Positions 1 through 7,698 of a stretch of 64,000 bases of DNA are shown here, in pieces. How positions within the stretch are numbered: the first letter of the stretch is position 1; every line of letters begins with the position of its first letter. The notes below the pieces were generated by a model. It made no database searches and was not told where the DNA came from. It saw only the letters and a program-made list of their open reading frames with translations. This DNA comes from an uncultured Bacteroidales bacterium (GTDB taxonomy: Bacteria > Bacteroidota > Bacteroidia > Bacteroidales > Bacteroidaceae): positions 1 through 64,000 of the forward strand of contig CACXUA010000007.1 in NCBI GenBank assembly GCA_902770725.1. The letters run 5' to 3'. The position numbers and the translations under genes are program-made.

Positions 1-2076
1 GTTGATGCCGTAGCTGCTGCCGTTGAGCGTGCCGCGCACGCTCCATCCGTAAGGCTTGTAGGTCTTCTTTTCTATGCCACCATGATTGACCTGAGTGGCG
101 GATACAAGTTCGAAGTCAGGATTGACAAGCAGGGAGTCCGTCAGAGTCTTCTCTTGTTTGCGAAGAGCATCGGGGAAAACGGTGACGCGAAGCTTTGCTG
201 CGCCATAGGGAACGAGGTCGATGTTCTTTGGTATGCCGGAGAATACGATATATTCAGAAGCCGGCAGTACGGGATTGTAGCGGTTGCTCTCCACAGACCA
301 TGTGATGGGGCGGACGGGCAGGCTGACTGAAAGCGGTGTGCCGTCGAGGTCGAAGGGATAAGCATTCTGGAGCTTCTCCTGATTGACGTTGAGGGTGAGT
401 GTCTCGGCATCGGTGTTGAGGGCATAGTTGAATGAGCCGTTTGGCTTCATGCTCCAGCATTTAAAGCCGTCGCCAGGCACCTTGCCGTTCATGTTGCTAT
501 AGGTGTTCGTATCTTCGGTAACAGTTGTAGGAACAGGATATGCCATGAGCAGGGGCCCGCACTCCACATACTTTCCTTGTCTATCGGCAGCCTCTACGAC
601 GGTTGGGGTCAAGGTGAAGAAGAGCGTCACAACGTCGCCATCCTTCCAGTCACGTTCCAAAGTCGCGAACGTCCCAGTCCTGAATCCTCCATCGACAGGG
701 CTTCCATTTATTTTGACCTCATATTGCTTGCACCATCCAGGTATGCGGAAGACGAAGGGGAAGTGCGTCTGTTCCGGCAGGGAAAAGCGGAAGGTGATGT
801 CGCTGCTGAAGGGGTAATACGTCTCTTCTGCGATGTGACATTGAGTCTCGCCTACCTTGAAGTCTATTTCGCTGGGGGCGTACATTGCTGCGACGATGGC
901 TTCGTTCTGGCCTCGCATCCAGAGACGTGAGGCGAAGTTGGGCATCATGCGATGCATGTTACCGGCACAGCACTCGGTCTCATGGGTGGGTCGGTAGGCC
1001 ATCCATGTCGAGCCACGCTTGAACTTGTTGTTGTCGGAGTTGCCTGTGCAGATGACTTGGTTGACGGACGAGAAGTACTGCACAGCATCGAAGTTCGAGG
1101 TGACGGCACCTGGTGCGGCGTTGAAGATGGCGCGCTCTATGCGGTCAGCCCATTCTGCCTGGCCTGTTGCGGCGAGGAAATAGCCGAGCGACCAGGTGTA
1201 GTCGGTGATGTCGCACGTCTCGTGAGCCACATCGATGTCTCGTCCCTGCACATATTCAGCACTGGTGGGCACACCATCGGGCAGAAGATGGTCGCGTTCG
1301 AGCTTCCTTTCCGCATTCATTGCGATGTCGAGATACTCTTGCTTGCCCGTGTAAGCGTAGAGCAGTAGGGGAATCTTGAGCATCTCGCAATAGGTGACGC
1401 CATGCAGGTGGATGAACTCATCGCTGCCAGCATCGGTCTTGTCGAACTCGAAGCCACCTGTGTTGTAGGCCGTCTCGGCTTTAGTAAGGAAGCTTCTCGT
1501 GCCGCTTATGCCGTAGTACCAGAGCAAGCCTTCGAGGTTGAGGATGTGGCGTCGACCTTTCACGAGGTCGTCGTTCGACATCGAGCTGTAATTCCTTCGC
1601 AGTGCCGCCTTGAGTGTTGCTGGCGTGTTGTGCACGTCGGCATAGGCTTTCATGGCTCTCCAGAAGACTGCTTGTGGCCAGAGACTGCTGATGACGGAGG
1701 AGCCCAGCCTGCCGTTGGATTGTGGATGCGCGAGTGTGTATTTGATGCCTGCCTCGCCTTTCGTGATGAGTTCCTCGTCGTCGAGCAGGTAGCCCAGTCG
1801 CAGCAAGCCGTCGGTATAGTAGGCAGTCTGCTCGTATCGCCACCAGTCCTGTCCGTAGTCGCCATTGCGAGGTATCTCGCCAGCCCAGAGGCAAGTGTTG
1901 TAGGGATAGGAGAGGGCTTCAGGATGTCCTGTCAGTCCTGTCTTCTGACGCTCGAGGAACTCCAGGAGCCAACCCTTCGGTGTGATGTCTGCAATGAGTC
2001 CTTCCTGAAAAACAAACTCAGCTCGGGTAGCAAGGCTAAGTGCCAGCGCTGCTAGCAAAAGGTAGCATCTCTTCAT
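1..2076 (-). CDS. GH127 beta-L-arabinofuranosidase-like protein (3' end outside window)
   Basis: The reading frame stays open from an ATG at 2076 to the left edge, giving 692 residues without the C-terminus. Residues 1-19 form a signal peptide (MKRCYLLLAALALSLATRA), so the enzyme is exported. It matches glycoside hydrolase family 127 (formerly DUF1680): the HETC motif (E286, C288) and the ECCAGN motif (E368, C369, C370) correspond to the Glu and three Cys that bind zinc and provide the cysteine nucleophile in the family. These enzymes release beta-L-arabinofuranose from plant glycans. The residues after about 430 form the beta-sandwich part. It is last in a minus-strand gene series but has its own promoter at 2102-2133. 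Family assignment is firm; the exact substrate is inference. Confidence 0.9.
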   Translation of the reverse strand, partial: MKRCYLLLAALALSLATRAEFVFQEGLIADITPKGWLLEFLERQKTGLTGHPEALSYPYNTCLWAGEIPRNGDYGQDWWRYEQTAYYTDGLLRLGYLLDDEELITKGEAGIKYTLAHPQSNGRLGSSVISSLWPQAVFWRAMKAYADVHNTPATLKAALRRNYSSMSNDDLVKGRRHILNLEGLLWYYGISGTRSFLTKAETAYNTGGFEFDKTDAGSDEFIHLHGVTYCEMLKIPLLLYAYTGKQEYLDIAMNAERKLERDHLLPDGVPTSAEYVQGRDIDVAHETCDITDYTWSLGYFLAATGQAEWADRIERAIFNAAPGAVTSNFDAVQYFSSVNQVICTGNSDNNKFKRGSTWMAYRPTHETECCAGNMHRMMPNFASRLWMRGQNEAIVAAMYAPSEIDFKVGETQCHIAEETYYPFSSDITFRFSLPEQTHFPFVFRIPGWCKQYEVKINGSPVDGGFRTGTFATLERDWKDGDVVTLFFTLTPTVVEAADRQGKYVECGPLLMAYPVPTTVTEDTNTYSNMNGKVPGDGFKCWSMKPNGSFNYALNTDAETLTLNVNQEKLQNAYPFDLDGTPLSVSLPVRPITWSVESNRYNPVLPASEYIVFSGIPKNIDLVPYGAAKLRVTVFPDALRKQEKTLTDSLLVNPDFELVSATQVNHGGIEKKTYKPYGWSVRGTLNGSSYGIN

Positions 2077-2101
2077 ATATAATAATGTATGGTTTCGACT
2101 G

Positions 2102-2133
2102 CAAAGATACGAAGAAGCGCAGACAAAAGCAAA
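2102..2133 (-). promoter_or_regulatory. Bacteroidales-type promoter for the GH127 gene
   Basis: Reading the minus strand, TTTG (2130-2133) is followed after 20 bp by TATCTTTG (2102-2109), which fits the TTG-N19/20-TAnnTTTG consensus of Bacteroidetes sigma-70 promoters. The start codon lies 26 bp downstream. The short leader contains the 15-mer ATACATTATTATATA, also found at 16715-16731 and, inverted, at 54813-54827. Confidence 0.7.
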
Positions 2134-2317
2134 AAAAGTGTGTGTCAGCTTGACGCAAAAGGAGAAAAAGTGTAATAATGTGGCAGAATTCACATGTAGT
2201 CGCACACAAATTATAAGGACAAGATTGTCTTTGCAAGACGCGAATGCCGCTTTGTAGGCTTCTCTGTCCGCCCAGTTCGGAAGCAATAATCCCAGTCCTT
2301 TTTATGTTAACGGAATT

Positions 2318-2423
2318 GGAGGACTGCAGTCCTCCGAAAATTTCCCAATAGGAGGACTCGAGTCCCACCACGGTGGGACTCGAGTTTTTCTGTGGTGGGA
2401 CGAGCGTCCTCCCACGGTGGGAC
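2318..2423. repeat. 22-bp palindrome-centred array A (5 units)
   Basis: Five units in a 22-bp register have centres at 2326-27 (GC), 2348-49 (AT), 2370-71 (AC), 2392-93 (GT) and 2414-15 (AC). The first is a perfect palindrome (GGAGGACT-GC-AGTCCTCC). The third is the core of a 13-bp-arm hairpin (2357-2384) followed by five T. Arms are drawn from GGAGGACT, GTCCCACC and their complements. The array starts just past the stop of the DUF6078 gene and ends about 240 bp before the GH127 ATG. Confidence 0.85.
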
Positions 2424-2427
2424 TGGC

Positions 2428-2862
2428 TTAGTCGCAGTAGTTGATTTGTTCTTCGTAACGGTCGAAGGGCAAATCCTCTGTGACACCAGCCTTGCGCAAG
2501 GCAGCCAAGATAATCTCTTGCTCCTTGGGTGAGAGGGATAGCGTGCCGTTTCGACGCTCATAATAGGCATTCCGGCCGAACTTCCCAATCAGGGCTCTCA
2601 TGAAGGTCTGGTACTGACCTGGGAACATCTTCCTCTGGAAACCCGTGAATCCATAAGCGTACCTGACGGGTTCGCTGGTGCGATAGAACTTGCATTTGGC
2701 TGTTTTCGTGCACTTCTTTGGGCTGATGAGTTGCAGGTAGGTCTCGCTCTCCTGAAGCTCAGCAAAAGCCAGTTGGTGCAGACAACTTGCTGCCATCGGG
2801 CAGTCCTCGTGCATGCAGACGGCAAAGTCCGCAGGCAGAGTGGTATAGTTTTTCCTTGCCAT
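2428..2862 (-). CDS. DUF6078 family protein
   Basis: A 144-residue cytosolic protein starting MARKNYTTLPADF, without signal peptide. It carries four cysteines in its N-terminal half (CMHEDC..., C around MAASC, then CTKTAKC), spaced like a metal- or cluster-binding site. The C-terminal part (SLSPKEQEIILAALRKAGV) looks like a small helical domain. The pattern fits DUF6078, a family I know only from Bacteroidales and whose function is unknown. The longer in-frame extension upstream is GH20 coding sequence read in another frame, so the ATG at 2862, 47 bp after the GH20 stop, was chosen. Array A begins right behind its stop codon. Confidence 0.7.
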   Translation of the reverse strand: MARKNYTTLPADFAVCMHEDCPMAASCLHQLAFAELQESETYLQLISPKKCTKTAKCKFYRTSEPVRYAYGFTGFQRKMFPGQYQTFMRALIGKFGRNAYYERRNGTLSLSPKEQEIILAALRKAGVTEDLPFDRYEEQINYCD

Positions 2863-3173
2863 ATTTGTATTGTATTTGTGGTTATCAACGGTTACGCTGC
2901 TGCCTTTCTCTATCTCCAGGCGCTGAAGTTTGTTATCTTGCTGCGGAAGTCGCCTGTCTCCTGCAGGGGGAAGACGAGGGTGCGCATGATCTTGTAGGTG
3001 CTCTTCTTGTTGTCGGTACTGGAAGAGATAGCCATCGCGACTGAAGCCAAGCATGCCCTTGATGGGGTCGGAGAGGTAGAACGTGCTTCGCTCGCTCGTG
3101 CAGAGCACAGTTCCGGGCTTCTCATCAGCCCATTCGATGGTGAACTCGACGGTGTAGGGATAGCCAATCTGGT

Positions 3174-3208
3174 GAATATTGAATATTGAATATTGAGGAT
3201 TGAAGATT
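3174..3208. repeat. Tandem heptamers inside the GH20 gene
   Basis: Five tandem 7-bp copies of GAATATT/GARGATT are read in frame as part of QIFNPQYSIFNIHQ. They interrupt an otherwise typical GH20 C-terminal region, which suggests that the repeat entered coding DNA. Confidence 0.75.
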
Positions 3209-4446
3209 TGTGTCTTTGGCTTCAAGTCGATATGGCTCACCATGCTCTTGCGGCCTATCTCGTCTGCGAGAGGTCCATCGCTGAGCATGCTGGCAAAGCT
3301 TGTCCATTCGGCATAGGCTGCATCTGTGGTGTCGCGAAGGGCGTGCCAGCACTTCTCGCTGACGACCTGCATGGCAGGCAGGATGCGATCGTGGCAGTCA
3401 CCAACGGAGATGCCGTTCTTGATGAAGTCGTTCCACAGCGCAAACATGCCGCCGTCGATGAGCGGGTCTTGATGGTCGAAGCGCTTGTTGCGAATGAGTG
3501 GATGCGGCAGGCACGATGTAGATGAAGGCATCGGGGATGGAAATCATGTGGAAGCCCTGCTTGTGCATCTCCGTAGGATCAGCATAACCATTGTACCAAA
3601 GGCTCATCAGCACACCGTCGGAAGGCACGGGTGTCACACCTTTTGCATGGGTCAGGCTTCCCCAGAAGACAGGTTGCTTGCCGTATTTCTTGACCTCGTC
3701 ACAGAGGTGCACAATGAGTTCACGGAAGCGCTCGCAGATGGCAGAGTCCTTGTTGCTGTACTCGTCCGTTCCGATATGGAAGCGGGGGCAGCAGAAGACA
3801 GGGTCGGGACCACCGAGGTACTCGGCATAGAGGCTGTCGAGGAAAGGAATGAGTTCAGGGTTCTCGAGGTCGAGGTGAGCATCGTCGTACTTCTTGGCTG
3901 CCAGCGAAGGACGGAAGTGCGTGAAGGCAAGGCTGTGGGCAGGCACGTCGAACTCAGGGATAATCTCCACACCCATCTTCTCGGCATAGCGGATGAGGTC
4001 GCGCATCTCCTGCTTCGAGTAGCTGCCGTCGATGGCGGTAAGGCCGGGGAAGAAGTCGCTCTCCATGCGGAAGGCAGCGTAGGTGTCGTCCCAACTGCTC
4101 TCAAATTGGTCAAAGAATCCATTGTCGTTGAGGTGCAGCTGGAGCGTGTTCATCTTGTAGTACGACATCACATTCACGAGCGAATAGAGGTAGCTCAACG
4201 GATAGAACTTGCGTCCCGCGTCAATCATGAATCCGCGAATGGCGTAGTCGGGCTTGTCGGTGATGGTGAGGCAAGGAAGCGTTCCCTTTGTAATCACGCC
4301 AGCATTGTTCTTCGCGAAGTGCGTGTCCTTCATCTGGAGCAACGTCTGCGCTCCCCACAAAGCTCCTTTAGGCGTGGAGGCTTGGACGGTGATGCCCTTC
4401 GGACTGATAGTCAAACGATAGCCTTCGTTGCCAAGAGACCCCCCGA

Positions 4447-4460
4447 CCCCCTTTAGGGGG
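4447..4460. repeat. CCCCCTTTAGGGGG palindromic element inside the GH20 gene
   Basis: A near-perfect palindrome with flanking G/C runs (4435-4496) is translated on the minus strand as KKLPLKGVGGSL. Similar elements occur at 13461-13530, 20955-20988 and 47305-47337. Confidence 0.7.
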
Positions 4461-4764
4461 AGCTTCTTGGCTTCCTTTTGGGGGAGAAGGGAGAGGAAGA
4501 TGGAAGAGCTTGTGCCTTTCTTTTGCAGAGAGGCTGGAGCATTCCATGCTTTCCCCAAATACTCTGCCACAAATTGCAGCGAGGCATCGTTGTAGGTGAC
4601 ATTCGTGATGCTCGACACCTCGATGGTGCCCTCTGTTTGTTTCACCTCCTGAGCAGTCGGAATGCAAAGAGGTTGCGCTACTGCTTGTCCAATACCAAGG
4701 AAGAAGAGCAGCGAGAAGAGTTTAGTTTTGATGTTCATCGTTGTTAGGTTTTAGGGTTTATAAT

Positions 4765-7665
4765 TTATAGTTTCTTTCCACAGATTTGCCCGAGTTTGCA
4801 GTACTCGCAGACCTTAGTGTCTGTAGTACAAGTAAAGGGCTTGTCGGGGTTGAAGATGTCGGCAAGTATCTCTTGCAGACCTGCCTTAAAGGCTTCGGCA
4901 TGTTTGGCTCCAAAGTCATCAACCACAACTCCATCTATCTTGAGCGAGGGGGCGTAATCTGGTTTTGTAGCCTTAATAGGGAAGAAGAGGACGGGTTGGA
5001 TGGGCAAAGAGGATTCCTTTCTCTCCATCTCGGCCAAAGCATAGAGGAAGGTCTGCAGATAGTATCTTTCGTGTTTTGCTGTCAGCCCCACCACATTCTC
5101 CATCTTCACCTTCTCGGGTTCGTGGGTACCGGTCTTGTAATCAACAACACGAAGCCTGCCGTCCATCTCGTCAATGCGGTCAATGCGGCCACCGACCTTA
5201 ACTAAGATTGAAGATTGAAGATTGAAGATTGAAGAACGTTCTTCCTCTGCACCAATGATGCGGAAGGGCGTGTGCCGCACATCATAGTTTATGAGTTCCT
5301 GAAGATAGCGCAACAAGACATCGTGAGCGATGAGGGTGGTGCCCTTGTATTCATTGACCATTAACCATTGACCATTGACCATTGCTTTCTGGAAACGTTC
5401 CCGAATGACGGGCAAGCGGTCGAAATCTTCTGTTGGATGGAACCAAGAGACATCGAAGCTGACGTCGAGCATTGTTTCGAGTACCTTAGGCGCCTGAAGC
5501 ATGTCGGCAGTAATGGTGTCTGTGCCAAAACGTTGTTGCAGCCACTCGTAGAAGAACTCCGCAGTGTCGTGGAAGATGTTGCCGATGATGTCGGCCGAGA
5601 TGCCTTCCTCGGGGTCATCCTCTCGACGGATACGCAAGACATTGTTCAGGTAGAACTGCATCGGGCATTCCATGTAAGTGTTGATGGCAGAGGGACTGAG
5701 GGTGATGTGCTCGCCATCGGGCAGACTCTGTTCGTAGCGATGCCTGAGGTGTTGCATTACTTCGGATGTCTTCTCGACCACAATGGGCTGTGCCACCTTT
5801 GGCTTAGGCTCGCTTCTCAGCCAACGCGTCTTGATGGGAATGTTGGTCTCGGCAAGCATTTGTCTTAAGAAGCGCGACATCTCGTGCTGCACACCTTCGT
5901 TCGTACTCTCATTATAGACGCAGGTCAAGTGCTTGCAACGCTGGACAAGGCGGTAGAAGTAGTAGGCATAGACGGCAATGCGATGCTTTTGAGTCGTCAT
6001 GCCGAAAGCTTCGCGAAGAGTCTCTGGAATGAACGAGTTGGCATAAGCGCTTCGTGGCAGATTGCCTTCCTCAACAGAAAGCAGGAGGAGGTGCTCGAAG
6101 TCCAAGCAACGTGTCTCGAGCATTCCCATCATCTGCATTCCTCTGTCGGGCTCGCTATGGAAAGGAATCTTTGTGCTCGACATCATTTGTCGCAGCAAAC
6201 GTCGGAAAGTTCCTGGCAAGATGACGAGAGGATTATCTTTCTCTTGTATTAAGTCGCGAAGCAAGCATAGCGTCTTGTCAATGCGGAAGATGGTCTCGCT
6301 ATAGAGTTGCTCGAAGAGGTTGGGCTCTTCTATCATAGCATAATGACGGGCAATCTGTCGGACAAGCGTAAGAAGCCATTCGAGCAGTTCTTCGGTATTG
6401 CTGCCATGATAGACCAGACAATCTTCTTCGTTAAGTAGTTCGAAGAGAGGCTGCCTTCTCAGCGTCTGCACAAAAGGATAGCGGAAGCGTTTGCGGTTGG
6501 TATCATAGCCATCAATCTGCAACTTCAGCAAAGCCATGATGATGCCATAGACGGGTGTGTCGGCAATAGGGAAGCCCATCGTAACGTTCACCTCGTTTGC
6601 CGATTCGGGAATGGCATGAAGGACGGGCTGCATCAAAGCTTCGTTGCAAAGAACGACGGAAAGTGAAGAGTTAAGAGTTAAGAGTGAAGAGTTAAGAGTG
6701 GAGAGAGGATTCTTTGTTTTTAATTCTTCATTTATATAAGTATTGACATATCTTGCTGCGGCATTATCTGTAGAGCAGGCAATGAAGGTAACATCCTTCA
6801 GGTGGCTGAAGTTGTCGAACTCCTCGATATCGCTGATGGCGTTGGGGAAGTTGCGAAGGTTCTGCTTCATGAAGTAGCCTGCCTCGAAGTCTTTCTTCGG
6901 ATCGCAATAATAGATGTCGTAGTCCCAATAGAAACGAGCCTTGCCTTCTCGTTGGATGAGGCTCATCATGGCCTGTTCCACGTTGTTCAGGACATTGAAG
7001 CCAGCAAAGACGATGGCTCGCTTGCCCTCCAAGAGCTTCTGAACCATGCTATCGTCAGTCTGCATTTGTTCGATGACATGACGATAGAGTGCTCCTTCCC
7101 AAAGTTTGCCTTCGGAGAGAAGCCTCTCGTGCAAAAGTGTGTAAATCTCGAACATGTGTTCCCATGTTTTCAGGAACTTCTCTTGTAGTTTAGTGCTACT
7201 AGTCAAGGAGAAATGACCAAAGAAGCGTTTCAGCGTTTCTCGTTGATTGTCGTCGAGATAGTCGAGGTTCTTGAGACGCTCTTGGTCGGCGATGTTGGTG
7301 AAGATGGCTTGGGCGTTGGCAAGATGCTTGTCGATGTCGTCGAAATCTGCCATCAGCACTTCGCCCCAACTCCAGAACTCGTCGATGGTTTCGGTATAAT
7401 CAGCCCCAAGCACTTCCTGCATCACGCCATAAAGTTGGCAGATACATTCGAGCTGGTCTGCAATTTGAATGGAGGTGAGGCTTTGGAAGAGGTCGCCCAT
7501 CATGCAATAGCGGGGAGCCCAAACTGGTTTGTCGCTCAAAAGGGCAAACTCACGACTGAGGAACATACCAGCACGTTTGCCAGGGAAGACGACTGTCACA
7601 TCACGCATATCGTTCGAGAAATGCGCAAGCATATCGGCAGCGATTATATTGAGAAAACTCTTCAT
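4765..7665 (-). CDS. addB: AddB-like PD-(D/E)XK nuclease / inactive helicase subunit
   Basis: A 966-residue partner of the AddA-like protein encoded just upstream (20 bp gap). The N-terminal two thirds resemble the helicase-like part of AddB/RexB (FPGKRAGMFLSREFALL). The C-terminal third is a PD-(D/E)XK nuclease: LSPSAINTYMECPMQFYL, then GGRIDRID and VVDYKTGTH. The terminal cysteines (TC...VCEYCKLGQIC) with the earlier MEC Cys fit the 4Fe-4S clasp of AddB. The complex resects double-strand breaks for RecA loading. Three stretches of tandem heptamers (5205-5232, 5353-5380, 6660-6701) are read in frame as SSIFNLQSSI, MVNGQWLMVN and LNSSLLTLNSSLS, presumably in surface loops. The family is certain; the gene symbol follows the Firmicutes name. 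Confidence 0.88.
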   Translation of the reverse strand: MKSFLNIIAADMLAHFSNDMRDVTVVFPGKRAGMFLSREFALLSDKPVWAPRYCMMGDLFQSLTSIQIADQLECICQLYGVMQEVLGADYTETIDEFWSWGEVLMADFDDIDKHLANAQAIFTNIADQERLKNLDYLDDNQRETLKRFFGHFSLTSSTKLQEKFLKTWEHMFEIYTLLHERLLSEGKLWEGALYRHVIEQMQTDDSMVQKLLEGKRAIVFAGFNVLNNVEQAMMSLIQREGKARFYWDYDIYYCDPKKDFEAGYFMKQNLRNFPNAISDIEEFDNFSHLKDVTFIACSTDNAAARYVNTYINEELKTKNPLSTLNSSLLTLNSSLSVVLCNEALMQPVLHAIPESANEVNVTMGFPIADTPVYGIIMALLKLQIDGYDTNRKRFRYPFVQTLRRQPLFELLNEEDCLVYHGSNTEELLEWLLTLVRQIARHYAMIEEPNLFEQLYSETIFRIDKTLCLLRDLIQEKDNPLVILPGTFRRLLRQMMSSTKIPFHSEPDRGMQMMGMLETRCLDFEHLLLLSVEEGNLPRSAYANSFIPETLREAFGMTTQKHRIAVYAYYFYRLVQRCKHLTCVYNESTNEGVQHEMSRFLRQMLAETNIPIKTRWLRSEPKPKVAQPIVVEKTSEVMQHLRHRYEQSLPDGEHITLSPSAINTYMECPMQFYLNNVLRIRREDDPEEGISADIIGNIFHDTAEFFYEWLQQRFGTDTITADMLQAPKVLETMLDVSFDVSWFHPTEDFDRLPVIRERFQKAMVNGQWLMVNEYKGTTLIAHDVLLRYLQELINYDVRHTPFRIIGAEEERSSIFNLQSSILVKVGGRIDRIDEMDGRLRVVDYKTGTHEPEKVKMENVVGLTAKHERYYLQTFLYALAEMERKESSLPIQPVLFFPIKATKPDYAPSLKIDGVVVDDFGAKHAEAFKAGLQEILADIFNPDKPFTCTTDTKVCEYCKLGQICGKKL
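5205..5232. repeat. Tandem heptamer AGATTGA x4 within addB
   Basis: Four perfect copies of AGATTGA, translated on the minus strand as SSIFNLQSSI. The same word family recurs intergenically at 19304-19338. Confidence 0.85.
5353..5380. repeat. Tandem heptamer ATTGACC x4 within addB
   Basis: Four copies (one variant ATTAACC), translated as MVNGQWLMVN. A related array (GGTCAAT x4) lies in frame at 25517-25544 in the giant macroglobulin gene. Confidence 0.85.
6660..6701. repeat. Tandem heptamer AGAGTTA-type x6 within addB
   Basis: Six 7-bp copies (AGAGTTA, AGAGTGA, AGAGTGG and similar), read in frame as LSTLNSSLLTLNSSLS between helicase-like segments. Confidence 0.85.
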
Positions 7666-7670
7666 TCTTA

Positions 7671-7698
7671 ACTATGAACTATGGACTATGAACTATGA
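7671..7698. repeat. Tandem heptamer ACTATGA x4 spanning the addA stop
   Basis: Four copies lie between addA and addB. The addA stop codon and its last residues (VHSS-stop) are made of repeat sequence, so the repeat has replaced or extended the original 3' end. Confidence 0.85.

Larger units (their letters stand above)
2910..4738 (-). pseudogene. GH20 beta-N-acetylhexosaminidase, broken by internal deletions
   Basis: It starts MNIKTKLFSLLFFLGIGQAVA (signal peptide) and runs in one frame as a GH20 enzyme, including FHIGTDEYSN with the catalytic Asp-Glu pair, to FIYIVPAAS near 3500. Homology then resumes in another frame (HPLIRNKRFDHQDPLIDGG) and switches again near 3020 to a frame that ends in TLVFPLQETGDFRSKITNF and the stop at 2910. 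From memory of the family, the tyrosine-rich segment after VPAA and parts of the C-terminal beta-sandwich are missing, so segments were lost rather than single bases. In-frame repeat insertions lie at 3174-3208 and 4447-4460. Decayed gene or assembly error cannot be decided here. An intact version would remove terminal N-acetylhexosamine from exported or host glycans. Confidence 0.8.

Noticed and set aside
82..2055. Plus-strand ORFs of 82-217 residues over the left edge
   Set aside because: They are antisense to the GH127 gene, whose frame is open to the edge and has family motifs; the plus-strand products have no recognisable features.
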